Shown here one piece after another: positions 54,880 to 63,310 of a DNA stretch of 64,000 nt (position 1 is its first letter; every line of letters starts with the position of its first letter). Made by a program: the position numbers and the translations under genes. The stretch covers positions 62,001 through 126,000 of the forward strand of contig MEFP01000004.1 of assembly GCA_001725155.1 (NCBI GenBank). Direction: 5' to 3'. This DNA is from Lysobacteraceae bacterium SCN 69-320 (GTDB lineage Bacteria; Pseudomonadota; Gammaproteobacteria; Xanthomonadales; Rhodanobacteraceae). The notes under the pieces are model-generated. The model searched no databases and was not told the DNA's origin. It saw only the letters and a list, made by a program, of their open reading frames with translations.

Positions 54880-54906
54880 GCGGACATAGCTGTCCGCTGA
54901 TTTTTT
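54880..54906 (+). terminator. Plus-strand intrinsic terminator with no annotated gene before it
   Basis: An exact GCGGACA/TGTCCGC stem (54880-54886 and 54891-54897) with loop TAGC is followed by TGATTTTTT (to 54906) on the plus strand. The only upstream plus-strand candidate is the 110-base stretch after 54765, which contains a 14-codon frame (ATG at 54774) after GCAGGTCC. It points into the end of tatC and may also insulate it. Confidence 0.5.
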
Positions 54907-55667
54907 CAGGCGTCGCGTCCGGCCGTATCGGCGGGACGATTCGCGACGGCGCGCGCCGCGACGATGCCGACTTCGTACAGCAGGCACATCGGAATCGCGA
55001 GCAGGATCTGCGAGACCACGTCTGGCGGCGTCAATATCGCCGCGACGACGAAGGCACCGACGATGACGTAGCCACGACTCTCGGTCAGCTGCCTGGGCGT
55101 GACCCAGCCGAGCGCGACGAGAATGACGACGGCGACGGGGACTTCGAAGCAGAGTCCGAATGCGAAAAAAATCACTAAGACAAAATCGAGATATTTGCTG
55201 ATGTCCGTCATCATCGCCACGCCCTGCGGTGTGATCCGGGCGAGGAACGAGAACACCATCGGCAGCACGAGGAAATACGCGAACGCCCCGCCGAGATAGA
55301 ACAGTACGACGCTCGATACGAGCAGCGGCAGGCCCAGGCGCTTTTCATGGCGATACAGGCCCGGCGCGACGAATGCCCACAGCTGATACAGCACGACCGG
55401 CATGGCGACGACGAGCGCGGTGCAGAATGCCAGCTTCAGCGGCGTGAAGAACGGCGATGCCACTTCGATCGCGACGAGCTGGCCGCCGGCCGGCAGGTTG
55501 CGCAGCAGCGGTTCGGCCAGCCAGGCATAGAGCTTGTTCGCGAACGGCAGCAGACACAGCAGTACGAGGCCGACGGCGAGCACAGCCTTGAGCAGGCGTT
55601 CGCGCAGTTCGATGAGATGCGAAAAGAACGAGGCTTCCTCGCCGGGTTCCTGTTCAGTGGCGCTCAT
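54906..55667 (-). CDS. tatC: Twin-arginine translocase subunit TatC
   Basis: The 253-residue membrane protein has six predicted helices and the family landmarks: [16 protein letters not shown] at the N-terminus, VEVASPFF-type loop ([14 protein letters not shown]), [17 protein letters not shown], and [11 protein letters not shown]. It is the receptor for folded proteins with twin-arginine signals. Its start lies 14 bases inside the end of tatB, so the genes are coupled. The C-terminal tail is short and hydrophilic. Confidence 0.97.
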   Translation of the reverse strand: MSATEQEPGEEASFFSHLIELRERLLKAVLAVGLVLLCLLPFANKLYAWLAEPLLRNLPAGGQLVAIEVASPFFTPLKLAFCTALVVAMPVVLYQLWAFVAPGLYRHEKRLGLPLLVSSVVLFYLGGAFAYFLVLPMVFSFLARITPQGVAMMTDISKYLDFVLVIFFAFGLCFEVPVAVVILVALGWVTPRQLTESRGYVIVGAFVVAAILTPPDVVSQILLAIPMCLLYEVGIVAARAVANRPADTAGRDA

Positions 55668-55971
55668 CGAGCTTCCTGCCCATGTCTTCAGTGTTCTCGC
55701 GGACCTGGTCGGCGGTTTGGCGTAGCTGTTCGCCGGCGGCGCGCAGTTCTTCGCGCGGGTCGGCCGCCGCGGCGGCGTCGCGCAGGTTGCGTTTGAGTTC
55801 TTCCGCGGCGAGTTCGCGTTCGACCTCGTTGCGCAGGCTGGCCCAGCTCGTGCGGGCGCGACGCAGCAGGGCGCCCACCGTGCGTGCGGCGCCCGGCAGG
55901 CGTTCCGGACCCAGCACGATCAGCGCGACGACGCCGATCAGCACGAGCTCGCTGAAACCGATGTCGAACAT
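55654..55971 (-). CDS. tatB: Twin-arginine translocase subunit TatB
   Basis: The 105-residue protein starts [26 protein letters not shown], the classic TatB membrane helix and hinge with the conserved Glu, then an amphipathic charged helix. It partners TatC in substrate recognition. It begins 9 bases after tatA ends and overlaps tatC. Confidence 0.96.
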   Translation of the reverse strand: MFDIGFSELVLIGVVALIVLGPERLPGAARTVGALLRRARTSWASLRNEVERELAAEELKRNLRDAAAAADPREELRAAGEQLRQTADQVRENTEDMGRKLDERH

Positions 55972-55980
55972 CGCGGCGGA

Positions 55981-56202
55981 TTACTCGGCTTTTTCGCGCT
56001 TGGGCTCGCTGGCAGCCTTCTCGGCATCGGGAGCCGGATCGGCCTTCAGCTTGGGCGCTTCTTCATCGCCCTGCAGACCCTTCTTGAAATCGCGCATCGC
56101 GCTGCCGAGATCGCCGCCCATGTTGCGCAGTCGCTTCGTGCCGAAGACGAGCACGACGATCAGCAGAACGATCAACCAATGCCAAAGGCTAAAACTACCC
56201 AT
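55981..56202 (-). CDS. tatA: Twin-arginine translocase subunit TatA
   Basis: The 73-residue protein has a short periplasmic N-terminus, one membrane helix ([19 protein letters not shown]) and the amphipathic helix with the [23 protein letters not shown] signature. It oligomerises to form the transport pore. It is first in the tatABC operon. Confidence 0.96.
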   Translation of the reverse strand: MGSFSLWHWLIVLLIVVLVFGTKRLRNMGGDLGSAMRDFKKGLQGDEEAPKLKADPAPDAEKAASEPKREKAE

Positions 56203-56252
56203 TGCCCCACTCCTGCAGAGAATTCGCGCCGCCGGGAGCGGCTGAGCGCGAC

Positions 56253-56258
56253 AGTGTA
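56253..56258 (-). promoter_or_regulatory. -10 element TACACT for tatABC
   Basis: The minus strand reads TACACT here, about 50 bases before the tatA start. The same form recurs at other promoters in the window. No good -35 was seen. Confidence 0.45.
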
Positions 56259-56293
56259 GCCGCGCCTAGCGATGGGGTCATGGAGTCGCCATG

Positions 56294-56986
56294 CTAGTCG
56301 GCCGATTGCGCAGTGTACTCCTCGAGACGGTCGCGGAAATCGACCACGACTTCCGGCACATTGCCGACGCCGCCCTCGAAAATCCGTCGCGGCGTCACGC
56401 CGTCGCCGTAGACGATCTGGTTGGCGTCGTTGTCGATGGCCAGCACCGAGCCGTCGAGCGCGACGCCGGCGAACAGGCCGCGTGCGCGCGAGTAGGAATA
56501 GATTTCGGCCTTGAGCTGCGCGTCGGTCGACGCCTGCGCCGAGCGGCCGACCGGGCCAGCCGCGACCGAGGCGTCGCCGCCGAGCGTGAACTTGCCGTGC
56601 ACGATGGAATCGACGCCGCGCTGGCTGCGAAATACGAGCACGACGTCGGTGGACTGCACGCCGGCCTGGAAGCCGATGCTGCCGCCGGTCATCGTCAGGT
56701 AGCTCGGGTTGGACCAGGTGCCGTCGGGCCCCCTGACAACGATGAGGCCGTGGCCGCGGCGGCCGCCGACGAGCAGGCCTGCCTTGATCACGTCGGGAAT
56801 CACCGCGATTGCCTGTGCTTCGTGCAGCAGGTTGCCCGGCACGCGGCGGTCAGGCGCCTGCATGATCTCGTCGAGGACGCGAACCGCTTCGCGTGCACGC
56901 TTGAATTCGGTTTCACCGGCGCCGGCAGCACCAGCGGCGCAGAGGCACAACATCATCATCAGCACGCGCATCAGGGCTCGGCTCAC
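56294..56986 (-). CDS. Secreted SYLF/YSC84-domain lipid-binding protein
   Basis: GTG 56986 lies 5 bases after GAGG and gives a signal peptide (MSRALMRVLMMMLCLCAAGAAGAG); ATG 56971 would also serve. The 230-residue product has the SYLF pattern: IPDVIKAGLLVGGRRGHGLIVVR, WSNPSYLTMTGGSIGFQAGVQSTDVVLVF, GKFTLGGDASVAAGPVGR, and YSYSRARGLFAGVALDGSVL. SYLF domains bind phosphoinositides in eukaryotes; bacterial members are periplasmic and of unclear function. It is in the same direction as tatABC, with its own gap upstream. Confidence 0.9.
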   Translation of the reverse strand: MSRALMRVLMMMLCLCAAGAAGAGETEFKRAREAVRVLDEIMQAPDRRVPGNLLHEAQAIAVIPDVIKAGLLVGGRRGHGLIVVRGPDGTWSNPSYLTMTGGSIGFQAGVQSTDVVLVFRSQRGVDSIVHGKFTLGGDASVAAGPVGRSAQASTDAQLKAEIYSYSRARGLFAGVALDGSVLAIDNDANQIVYGDGVTPRRIFEGGVGNVPEVVVDFRDRLEEYTAQSAD

Positions 56987-57091
56987 GGGAACCTCGTTCG
57001 GAAAGGGAGTTCGCTGCCGCGTCGGCTGTCGCGGAATGTCGTCGCGACGCGGCGACGACCGCATGGTGTCTGCGGTCGCGGGAATCCGCGC

Positions 57092-58042
57092 TTAACGCGC
57101 GCGGCGGCGCAGGCCCAGGCCGGCGACGAACGCAAGCAGGCCGGCGAGCAGCGCATAGCCCGACGGCGAGGCGGCCGGGATCGGCTGCGCCGTCGCGGTG
57201 CCGCCGCCATTGCCGTTGTTCGGGCAGGTCGTTGGCGGAGCGATCGCGAAACCGAACAGCGGCACGCTGCGCAGGTCCTCGGGGCCGGTGATGGCGCCGA
57301 GCAGGGTCATCGCGCCGGTGTTCGGATCGAGCCGGGCCAGATCGCTCCAGTCCGGCGGGAACGCATTCGCCGCGGGCGGCGGCGGCGGGATGTAGCTGAC
57401 CGCGGCCCAGAGCTGGCCACTGCTGTCGAAGGCGGGCCAGACCGAGCTGATCTTGCTGCTCGCGACATTGAACGAACCGATCGCCGTCGCGGCGCCCGTG
57501 CTCGTGTCGATGCGGAACAGCGAGGGATTCTCGTAGTCGCCGGCGCCGAACAGCTCGCGGCCGCGGGCCGCAAGGCCGGTCACGCGGGAGCCGGTGGGGC
57601 CGACATACGTGGTCATGCCGGTGGTCGGGTCGACCTTCCAGAGCTTGCGCGTGACGCCCGAAGCCAGCCAGGCAGAACCGTCGCAGGTCACCGCATAGGA
57701 CAGGTCCATTGCGTCGAGGCGGGCCGGATCGCCTTGTCCGGCCAGGCCCAGGCTGCCGACAACGGTCGGCGACGAGCCCAGGAAGTCCAGGCGGAACAGT
57801 GACTTGGTGTTGTCAGACGAGGCATACAGCACACCGTTCGGTGCGTAGGCCATGCCTTTGAGAACAACGGGGCGTCCGGCGAATGAACCGGTCTGACCGA
57901 CGAGCGTCGCGCGACGCGTATTCAGGTCGACGCGGTAGACCTGGTCATAAGCCGGCGCATAGGCGACCGACTGCGCTGTCGCCGCCGAAGCGACCGACAG
58001 GGCAAGCAGTGCCGCAGCTGCAGGGCATGCGCGCAGGCTCAT
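57092..58042 (-). CDS. Secreted propeller-like protein with IPTL-CTERM-like sorting tail
   Basis: ATG 58042 gives 316 residues with a signal peptide (to about 23). The body has propeller-like repeats (VYRVDLNTRRATLVGQTG, LWKVDPTTGMTTYVGPTG, LFRIDTSTGAATAIGSF, LARLDPNTGAMTLLGAI). The C-terminus IPAASPSGYALLAGLLAFVA then GLGLRRRAR is a short motif, membrane helix and basic cluster, like the IPTL-CTERM signal that is thought to be processed by a sorting protease. The motif reads I-P-A-A-S rather than I-P-T-L-S. It is divergent from hemH across 156 bases. Confidence 0.78.
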   Translation of the reverse strand: MSLRACPAAAALLALSVASAATAQSVAYAPAYDQVYRVDLNTRRATLVGQTGSFAGRPVVLKGMAYAPNGVLYASSDNTKSLFRLDFLGSSPTVVGSLGLAGQGDPARLDAMDLSYAVTCDGSAWLASGVTRKLWKVDPTTGMTTYVGPTGSRVTGLAARGRELFGAGDYENPSLFRIDTSTGAATAIGSFNVASSKISSVWPAFDSSGQLWAAVSYIPPPPPAANAFPPDWSDLARLDPNTGAMTLLGAITGPEDLRSVPLFGFAIAPPTTCPNNGNGGGTATAQPIPAASPSGYALLAGLLAFVAGLGLRRRAR

Positions 58043-58198
58043 TGTCCACCGTCTTTTGTTATCGTTTCTGGTAATCGTCGGCCGGGTCGGGCGCTGACAC
58101 GGCCGGACCAGTCTAGCAGCTTCCGGCCCGCCGACAAGGTCGTACCTCCCAGGCCGCGGCGCCTCGCCGCGACGACCCAGGCCATCAGCCGGAAAATC

Positions 58199-59248
58199 AT
58201 GTTCGGAACCAGGCAATACCATGCCGCGCCGCCCGGCGCGCCCAGCGTCGGCGGCACTGCCGTCCTGATCGTCAATCTCGGCACGCCGGCGGCGCCGACC
58301 GCATCCGCCGTGCGCCGTTACCTCGGCCAGTTCCTGTCCGACCCGCGCGTGGTGGAGCTGCCGCGCTGGTTCTGGTGGCCAATTCTGTACGGCGTGATCC
58401 TGCGCCTGCGCCCGGCGCGCTCGGCGCGGGCCTACGCGAGCATCTGGACCGAAGCCGGTTCGCCGCTGCTGACCCACAGCCAGGCTCTGGCCGCCGCGCT
58501 GCAGCAGGCGCTGCAGCAGGAAGGCACGGCGCCGGTACGGGTCGAGCTGGCGATGACCTACGGCGAGCCGGCGCTGCCGGCCGCCTTGCGCCGCCTCGTC
58601 GATGCCGGCTACCGCCGCGTGCTCGTGCTGCCGCTGTATCCGCAGTATTCGGCGACGTCGACCGGCGCGGCGCTGGACGCATTGGCCGACGCGCTCAAGA
58701 CCCTGCGCTGGCCGCCCGAGCTGCGCACGATAGGCGACTACCACGACCAGGACGCGCACATCGAGGCACTCGCGCGCAGCGTCGAGCGCCACTGGACCGC
58801 CAACGGCCGCGCCGAGCGCCTGCTGCTGTCGTTCCACGGCATTCCGCAGCGCTGTGTCAGGTCCGGCGATCCGTACGCAGCCCAGTGCCGGGCGACGGCC
58901 GCGCTGCTCGCGGCAAGACTCGGGCTGGATCAGGACCGCCTTGTCGTCAGTTTCCAGTCCCGCGTCGGCCGCGAGGAGTGGCTGCGGCCGTACACCGACG
59001 AAACCCTGCAGCAGCTCGCCCGCGACGGCGTGCGCTCGGTGCAGGTGCTGTGTCCGGGTTTCGCCGTGGACTGCCTGGAAACCCTGGAGGAAATTGCCGT
59101 GGAGAATCGCGAGCGTTTCCTGCATGCCGGCGGCGAACGCTATGAGTACATACCGGCGCTCAACGACGGCGCCGACCAGGTCAAAGCGCTGACCGCGCTG
59201 ATCCGGCGCCACCTGCAGGGCTGGACTGCTGCGGACGCGGGCTCGTGA
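58199..59248 (+). CDS. hemH: Ferrochelatase
   Basis: The 349-residue enzyme inserts ferrous iron into protoporphyrin IX, the last step of heme synthesis. It shows VLIVNLGTPAAPTASAVRRYLGQFLSDPRVVELP at the N-terminus, MTYGEPALPAAL, LPLYPQYSATSTGAALDAL, the catalytic His region LLLSFHGIPQRCV and CPGFAVDCLETLEEIAVENRE. ATG 58199 is used; GGAAAATC precedes it. The next gene overlaps the stop (GTGA). Confidence 0.97.
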   Translation: MFGTRQYHAAPPGAPSVGGTAVLIVNLGTPAAPTASAVRRYLGQFLSDPRVVELPRWFWWPILYGVILRLRPARSARAYASIWTEAGSPLLTHSQALAAALQQALQQEGTAPVRVELAMTYGEPALPAALRRLVDAGYRRVLVLPLYPQYSATSTGAALDALADALKTLRWPPELRTIGDYHDQDAHIEALARSVERHWTANGRAERLLLSFHGIPQRCVRSGDPYAAQCRATAALLAARLGLDQDRLVVSFQSRVGREEWLRPYTDETLQQLARDGVRSVQVLCPGFAVDCLETLEEIAVENRERFLHAGGERYEYIPALNDGADQVKALTALIRRHLQGWTAADAGS

Positions 59249-60102
59249 CGCCGCGCGAACTCACGCTCGAACTGCCGCAGCTGACCCTGGCGGCGCAGAG
59301 CTGGGGCGATCAGGCTCTGCCGCCGCTGCTGGCCGTGCACGGCTGGCTCGACAATGCGGCCTCGTTCAGCACATTGGCGCCCCTGCTGGCCGAGCGCTTC
59401 CATGTCGTCGCGATCGACCTGCCGGGGCATGGCCGTTCGGCGCATCGGCCGCCGGGCGGCTGGTACCACTACGTCGAATACCTTGCCGACCTGCAGGCCG
59501 CCGCCGCCGCACTGGGCTGGTCGCGCTATTCCCTGCTCGGCCATTCGCTGGGCGGTGCGACCGCGAGCATTTTCGCCGCGGCCCAGCCCGAGGCCGTCGA
59601 AACGCTGCTGCTGATCGAATCGCTCGGGCCGCTGACGGCCGCACCGGAAGCAGCGCTGGAACAACTGCGCCGCGGCCTGAGCCAGCGCGCCGGTTTCGCC
59701 GCGAAAGCTCTGCGCGTGTTCGGCGCCCCCGCCGAAGCCGTGCGCGCACGCATGCTGGCCAATGATCTCAGCGAAGCGGCCGCGACGGCGCTGGTCGAGC
59801 GCGGTCTCGCCGCGGTGGCGGGCGGGTGGTCCTGGTCCAGCGACGCGCGTCTGACTCTGGCCTCGCCCCTGCGCTACACCGAGGCGCAGATCCGCAACAT
59901 CCTTGCCGGCATCAGTGCGCCCACGCTGGTGCTGCTGGCCGCGCCGGCCACGTCCTACCTGCCCGACGCGATGATGCAGGCGCGTGCAGCCTGCGTGCGC
60001 GACATCGTCGTGCAGCACCTGCCCGGCAATCATCATCTGCATCTGGAAAACGCCGCGCCGGTGGCGGCGGCGATACACGCATTCTGCGAGCGGCTGCGCT
60101 AG
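59245..60102 (+). CDS. Alpha/beta-fold hydrolase
   Basis: The 285-residue protein has the nucleophile elbow GHSLGG (about residues 97-102), the oxyanion motif HGWLDNAASF, the strand-turn IDLPGHGRS and a C-terminal His in GNHHLHLENA. It is typical of alpha/beta hydrolases of the serine hydrolase or esterase kind. The start is GTG overlapping the hemH stop by 4 bases. The substrate is unknown; cotranscription with hemH is likely. No membrane anchor. Confidence 0.9.
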   Translation: MTPRELTLELPQLTLAAQSWGDQALPPLLAVHGWLDNAASFSTLAPLLAERFHVVAIDLPGHGRSAHRPPGGWYHYVEYLADLQAAAAALGWSRYSLLGHSLGGATASIFAAAQPEAVETLLLIESLGPLTAAPEAALEQLRRGLSQRAGFAAKALRVFGAPAEAVRARMLANDLSEAAATALVERGLAAVAGGWSWSSDARLTLASPLRYTEAQIRNILAGISAPTLVLLAAPATSYLPDAMMQARAACVRDIVVQHLPGNHHLHLENAAPVAAAIHAFCERLR

Positions 60103-60241
60103 GCGCCTGCCGCGTAGCCGTGGCTTGTGCAGTTCGTGCATCCCGCTCCGGCACAGGCGGGTTTGCGCCGGTCGTGCGATCGCACTGCGATTCCGGCCGC
60201 ACTCGTCGTCGCTTCGCTTCGTTGCCGACGCCGGCGCGGAC

Positions 60242-61000
60242 TTACGGACCGATCAACCGCGCGAGTTCGGCCTTGAGCGCATGGCCCTTGTCGCGCAGCC
60301 AGTCGCGCTGTTCCTTCCATTCCGGATAGAAGCTCGCGACGAGGTTCCAGTAGCGCGGCGAATGGTTGCGGATCTTCAGATGGCAGAGCTCGTGCACGAC
60401 CACGTACTTGAGCGCGGCGGGCGGCGCCAGCGCGAGGGCCAGGTCGAGAGTCATGCAGTCGCGCGTGTCCAGGCTGCCCCAGAGGCTCTTCAGCGGCCGC
60501 ACACGCACGGCGACCGGCGAGGCCTGCAGATCCGAGGTATAGCGCGCCAGCAGACGTGAGACGTCGCGGCGGATCTGCGCGTCGAGGAACGAGCGCAGCA
60601 GTGCGCGCGCCGCCGGCAGGGCGCGCTTGCCGTGGACCTGCGGCAAGGTCAGCACGAGCTTGTCGGCTTCATGGGCGATGCTCGGATACGGCCCTTCGCG
60701 CCAGAGCAGGTGCGTGGTCTCGCCGCGCAGCGGAATCAGGGTCGGTGCGCCGGGCAGCAGCGGCGGTGGGCCGGAGCCGTCGAGCTGCAGCTGGTCGAGC
60801 TTGCGTTCCAGCCAGTCCACGTGTTTGCGCAGGAACGCGAACACCTGGGCCGGATGGGTGCCTTCCGGATAGGACAGGCGCGCGCCGTGGGACGTCACGG
60901 TCAGACGCAGGCGACGGGCCTGCGGGTGGGCCTTCTTGAGTACCTTGATCGTCTCCCCGTTCGGGGTCGACAGCTCGAGATAGTGGTCGTCCGGGGTCAT
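60242..61000 (-). CDS. YgjP-like (M48-related, DUF45) metallopeptidase
   Basis: The 252-residue protein has HELCH (203-207) in VVVHELCHLKIRNHSPRYWNLV, the zinc-binding HExxH with the third ligand region HSPRYW, and the upstream LKSLWGSLD motif typical of the family. These are cytoplasmic minigluzincins of poorly known substrate. It is convergent with the hydrolase gene across 139 bases. Confidence 0.9.
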   Translation of the reverse strand: MTPDDHYLELSTPNGETIKVLKKAHPQARRLRLTVTSHGARLSYPEGTHPAQVFAFLRKHVDWLERKLDQLQLDGSGPPPLLPGAPTLIPLRGETTHLLWREGPYPSIAHEADKLVLTLPQVHGKRALPAARALLRSFLDAQIRRDVSRLLARYTSDLQASPVAVRVRPLKSLWGSLDTRDCMTLDLALALAPPAALKYVVVHELCHLKIRNHSPRYWNLVASFYPEWKEQRDWLRDKGHALKAELARLIGP

Positions 61001-61118
61001 GCCAGTTCCTCAGCCCAGCCGTGCGCCGAGGCGCACGCGGTCAAGACGGACAATCCCTTGCATGAGCCGGCGGCGTCGCCGCACCGCCGGAATTCCTGCA
61101 TTGTCTGCGCGCCGTATG

Positions 61119-62033
61119 TCAGCGATCTGTCGGGCGCGGCAGGCGGAACCATTCGTCGAGCTTGCCGAGCAGGCGCTCGACCTCCAGCGTCATCAGCGCC
61201 ATGCGCGAGTCGAGCTCGGCAGCGGCGGAATCGGCGTCGGTTTCCTTCAGCTCATCCAGCACCTGGTCGAGGAATCGCAGCTTGCGGATGACGAGGTCTT
61301 CGCCAAGCACAAGGCCGATGCGGTCGTCGAAGGTCAGGCCGAGCTGGTACACCTGCTTGCCGGTCTTGAGGTGCTCGCGCACCTCGTCAGTTTCAAGGTC
61401 CTGGCGGCGGCAGCGCACGACAGCGCCGGATTCGGCCGGGTCGCGCAGCTCGCATTCGTCGGCCAGGACCAGGCCGGCCGGTAGCTTGCCACTAACCACC
61501 CAGTCCGTCATCAAGGTGCGCGGCGACTCTTCCGGCGCCATCGGCGTGGCCGGGAAGGTGCCCGTGGCCTCGCGTAGCTGGGACAGGACTTCCTCGGCCG
61601 ACTTGCGGCTGGCGCTGTCCACGACGAGCCAGCCGTTCTTGAGGTCCAGATAAGCCAGCAGCCGGTACGGCTTGACGAAGGCGCGCGGCAGGAAATCGGT
61701 CAGGATTTCCTCTTTCATGCGCTTGCGTTCCTTGGCGCCGACGCGTCTGCCCTGTTCTTCGTTGATCTTCTGTAAACGTGCAGACAATTCTTCGTTGACT
61801 ACCGAGCCCGGCAGTAACTTGTCCTCGCCGCCCAGGGCGACCAGCGTGTAGGGCCCGACCTTGTGCACCAGCATCTCGGCGTTGCGCCCGTGCGGCGAGA
61901 CGAAGCCGCGCGTGGACTGCTCCAGCGGCCCGCAGGGGCGCAGGCGCTTGTCTTCGAGCTGGGTTTCGAGGTCGGCCAGGGATTCGGCCATGGCTTCGGA
62001 GAAGCGGAACAAGCTCAGATTGCGGAAGAACAT
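61119..62033 (-). CDS. rdgC: Recombination-associated protein RdgC
   Basis: The 304-residue product matches RdgC in length and in MFFRNLSLFRF, LRPCGPLEQSTRGFVSP, EEILTDFLPRAFVKPYRLLAYLD, WLVVDSASRKSAEEVLSQLR and LGLTFDDRIGLVLGEDLVIRKLRFLD. It forms a ring around double-stranded DNA and restrains RecA. It lies downstream of ttcA in the same direction, 69 bases away. Confidence 0.96.
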   Translation of the reverse strand: MFFRNLSLFRFSEAMAESLADLETQLEDKRLRPCGPLEQSTRGFVSPHGRNAEMLVHKVGPYTLVALGGEDKLLPGSVVNEELSARLQKINEEQGRRVGAKERKRMKEEILTDFLPRAFVKPYRLLAYLDLKNGWLVVDSASRKSAEEVLSQLREATGTFPATPMAPEESPRTLMTDWVVSGKLPAGLVLADECELRDPAESGAVVRCRRQDLETDEVREHLKTGKQVYQLGLTFDDRIGLVLGEDLVIRKLRFLDQVLDELKETDADSAAAELDSRMALMTLEVERLLGKLDEWFRLPRPTDR

Positions 62034-62102
62034 GAAACCCCGTGGGGTGGGAGCAGGCCCACCGGTGTGAGAAAGGAACGGTGACAGCGGCGGCCGGCGA
62101 GG

Positions 62103-62978
62103 CTAGTCCGCGGTTGTCTCGGAAGCTGAGTCGGCCGGCTCGCCGCGCAGCCAGTCGCCGGCGCTGAGCGGCTGCTCGCTGCGCCGGCCCAGCGCGGCGA
62201 AATCGAACAGGTTGCGGTCGGCCAGCTGCGACGGCGACACGTCGCCGATCGCGCGGAATACGTTTTCGATGCGACCCGGAAACCTGCGCTCCCAGTCGCC
62301 GAGCATGGCCTTGATCGCCTTGCGCTGCAGGTTCTCCTGCGAGCCGCACAGATTGCACGGCATGATCGGAAAGCTGCGCGCCTGGGCGTAGTCGGCGATG
62401 TCGTCCTCGCGGCAGTAGGCCAGCGGCCGGATCAGGACGTTGCGGCCGTCGTCGGAGCGCAGCTTCGGCGGCATGGCCTTGAGCTTGGCCTGGTGGAACA
62501 GGTTCAGGAACAAGGTCTCGACGATGTCGTCGCGATGATGGCCCAGCGCGATCTTGGTGAAGCCCTCGGCCGCCGCGTGATCGTAGAGATTGCCGCGGCG
62601 CAGACGCGAGCACAGGCTGCACATCGTGCGGCCCTCGGGCACCACGCGCTTGACCACGCTGTAGGTGTCCTGCTCGAGGATGGTGTACGGCATGCCGATG
62701 GACTCGAGATAGTCCGGCAGGGTACGCGGGTCGTAGCCCGGCTGCTTCTGGTCCAGATGCACCGCGTGCAGCTCGAAATCCACCGGCGCCTTGGCCTGCA
62801 GCTGGCGCAGCAGATCGAGCAAGGTGTAGGAATCCTTGCCGCCGGACAGGCAGACCATGATGCGGTCGCCGGCCTCGATCATCCGGAAGTCGGCGATGGC
62901 CTGGCCGACCTGGCGGCGCAGCCGCTTGGCCAGCTTGTTGGCGTTGATTTCCTGCTTGCGTGCGGCGGAACTGCTCAT
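62103..62978 (-). CDS. ttcA: tRNA 2-thiocytidine biosynthesis protein TtcA
   Basis: The 291-residue enzyme has the PP-loop SGGKDS (45-50) and two CxxC motifs for its iron-sulfur cluster (MCSLC and PCNLC). It also shows [20 protein letters not shown]. It adds sulfur to cytidine 32 of tRNA. Its start is 125 bases from a divergent DUF465 gene. The minus-strand -10 TACAAT (plus-strand 63005-63010) lies 27 bases upstream. Confidence 0.97.
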   Translation of the reverse strand: MSSSAARKQEINANKLAKRLRRQVGQAIADFRMIEAGDRIMVCLSGGKDSYTLLDLLRQLQAKAPVDFELHAVHLDQKQPGYDPRTLPDYLESIGMPYTILEQDTYSVVKRVVPEGRTMCSLCSRLRRGNLYDHAAAEGFTKIALGHHRDDIVETLFLNLFHQAKLKAMPPKLRSDDGRNVLIRPLAYCREDDIADYAQARSFPIMPCNLCGSQENLQRKAIKAMLGDWERRFPGRIENVFRAIGDVSPSQLADRNLFDFAALGRRSEQPLSAGDWLRGEPADSASETTAD

Positions 62979-63004
62979 GGACGGCGGGCCGGGATCGGAC
63001 GCGC

Positions 63005-63010
63005 ATTGTA
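63005..63010 (-). promoter_or_regulatory. -10 element TACAAT for ttcA
   Basis: ATTGTA on the plus strand reads TACAAT leftward, 26 bases before the ttcA ATG, in the 125-base divergent gap. Confidence 0.6.
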
Positions 63011-63071
63011 GCAGCGCCGGCCATCGCGGCCCGGGGCCGCGGCGGGCCTACGAGCCGCTGCCGAAGCCCGC

Positions 63072-63077
63072 TACACT
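63072..63077 (+). promoter_or_regulatory. -10 element TACACT for the DUF465 gene
   Basis: TACACT lies 27 bases before ATG 63104, in the same CTACACTCG context as the element at 27452. Confidence 0.55.
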
Positions 63078-63103
63078 CGGCAGACCTCCCATGCCGCGCG
63101 CCC

Positions 63104-63310
63104 ATGCATAGCCCGGACCCTGCCGAAATCACGCGTCAGCTGATCGAACTGCGCCTGGAGCATCGGGACCTCGATGCCGCGATAGCGCGTCTGTCGGTGG
63201 ACAATGCCAGCGACGAGCTTCAGCTCAAGCGCCTGAAGAAACGCAAGCTGCGCCTCAAGGACATGATTGCTTACCTGGAGAACCAGCTGATTCCCGATCA
63301 GCCGGCCTGA
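63104..63310 (+). CDS. Small YdcH-like DUF465 protein
   Basis: ATG 63104 gives 68 residues. The sequence forms two antiparallel helices (LIELRLEHRDLDAAIARL; LQLKRLKKRKLRLKDMIAYLENQLIPDQ), the DUF465/YdcH pattern ending in LKDEI-like residues. The family is small, abundant and of unknown role. Its last 13 bases overlap the end of the convergent antiporter gene. Confidence 0.88.
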   Translation: MHSPDPAEITRQLIELRLEHRDLDAAIARLSVDNASDELQLKRLKKRKLRLKDMIAYLENQLIPDQPA

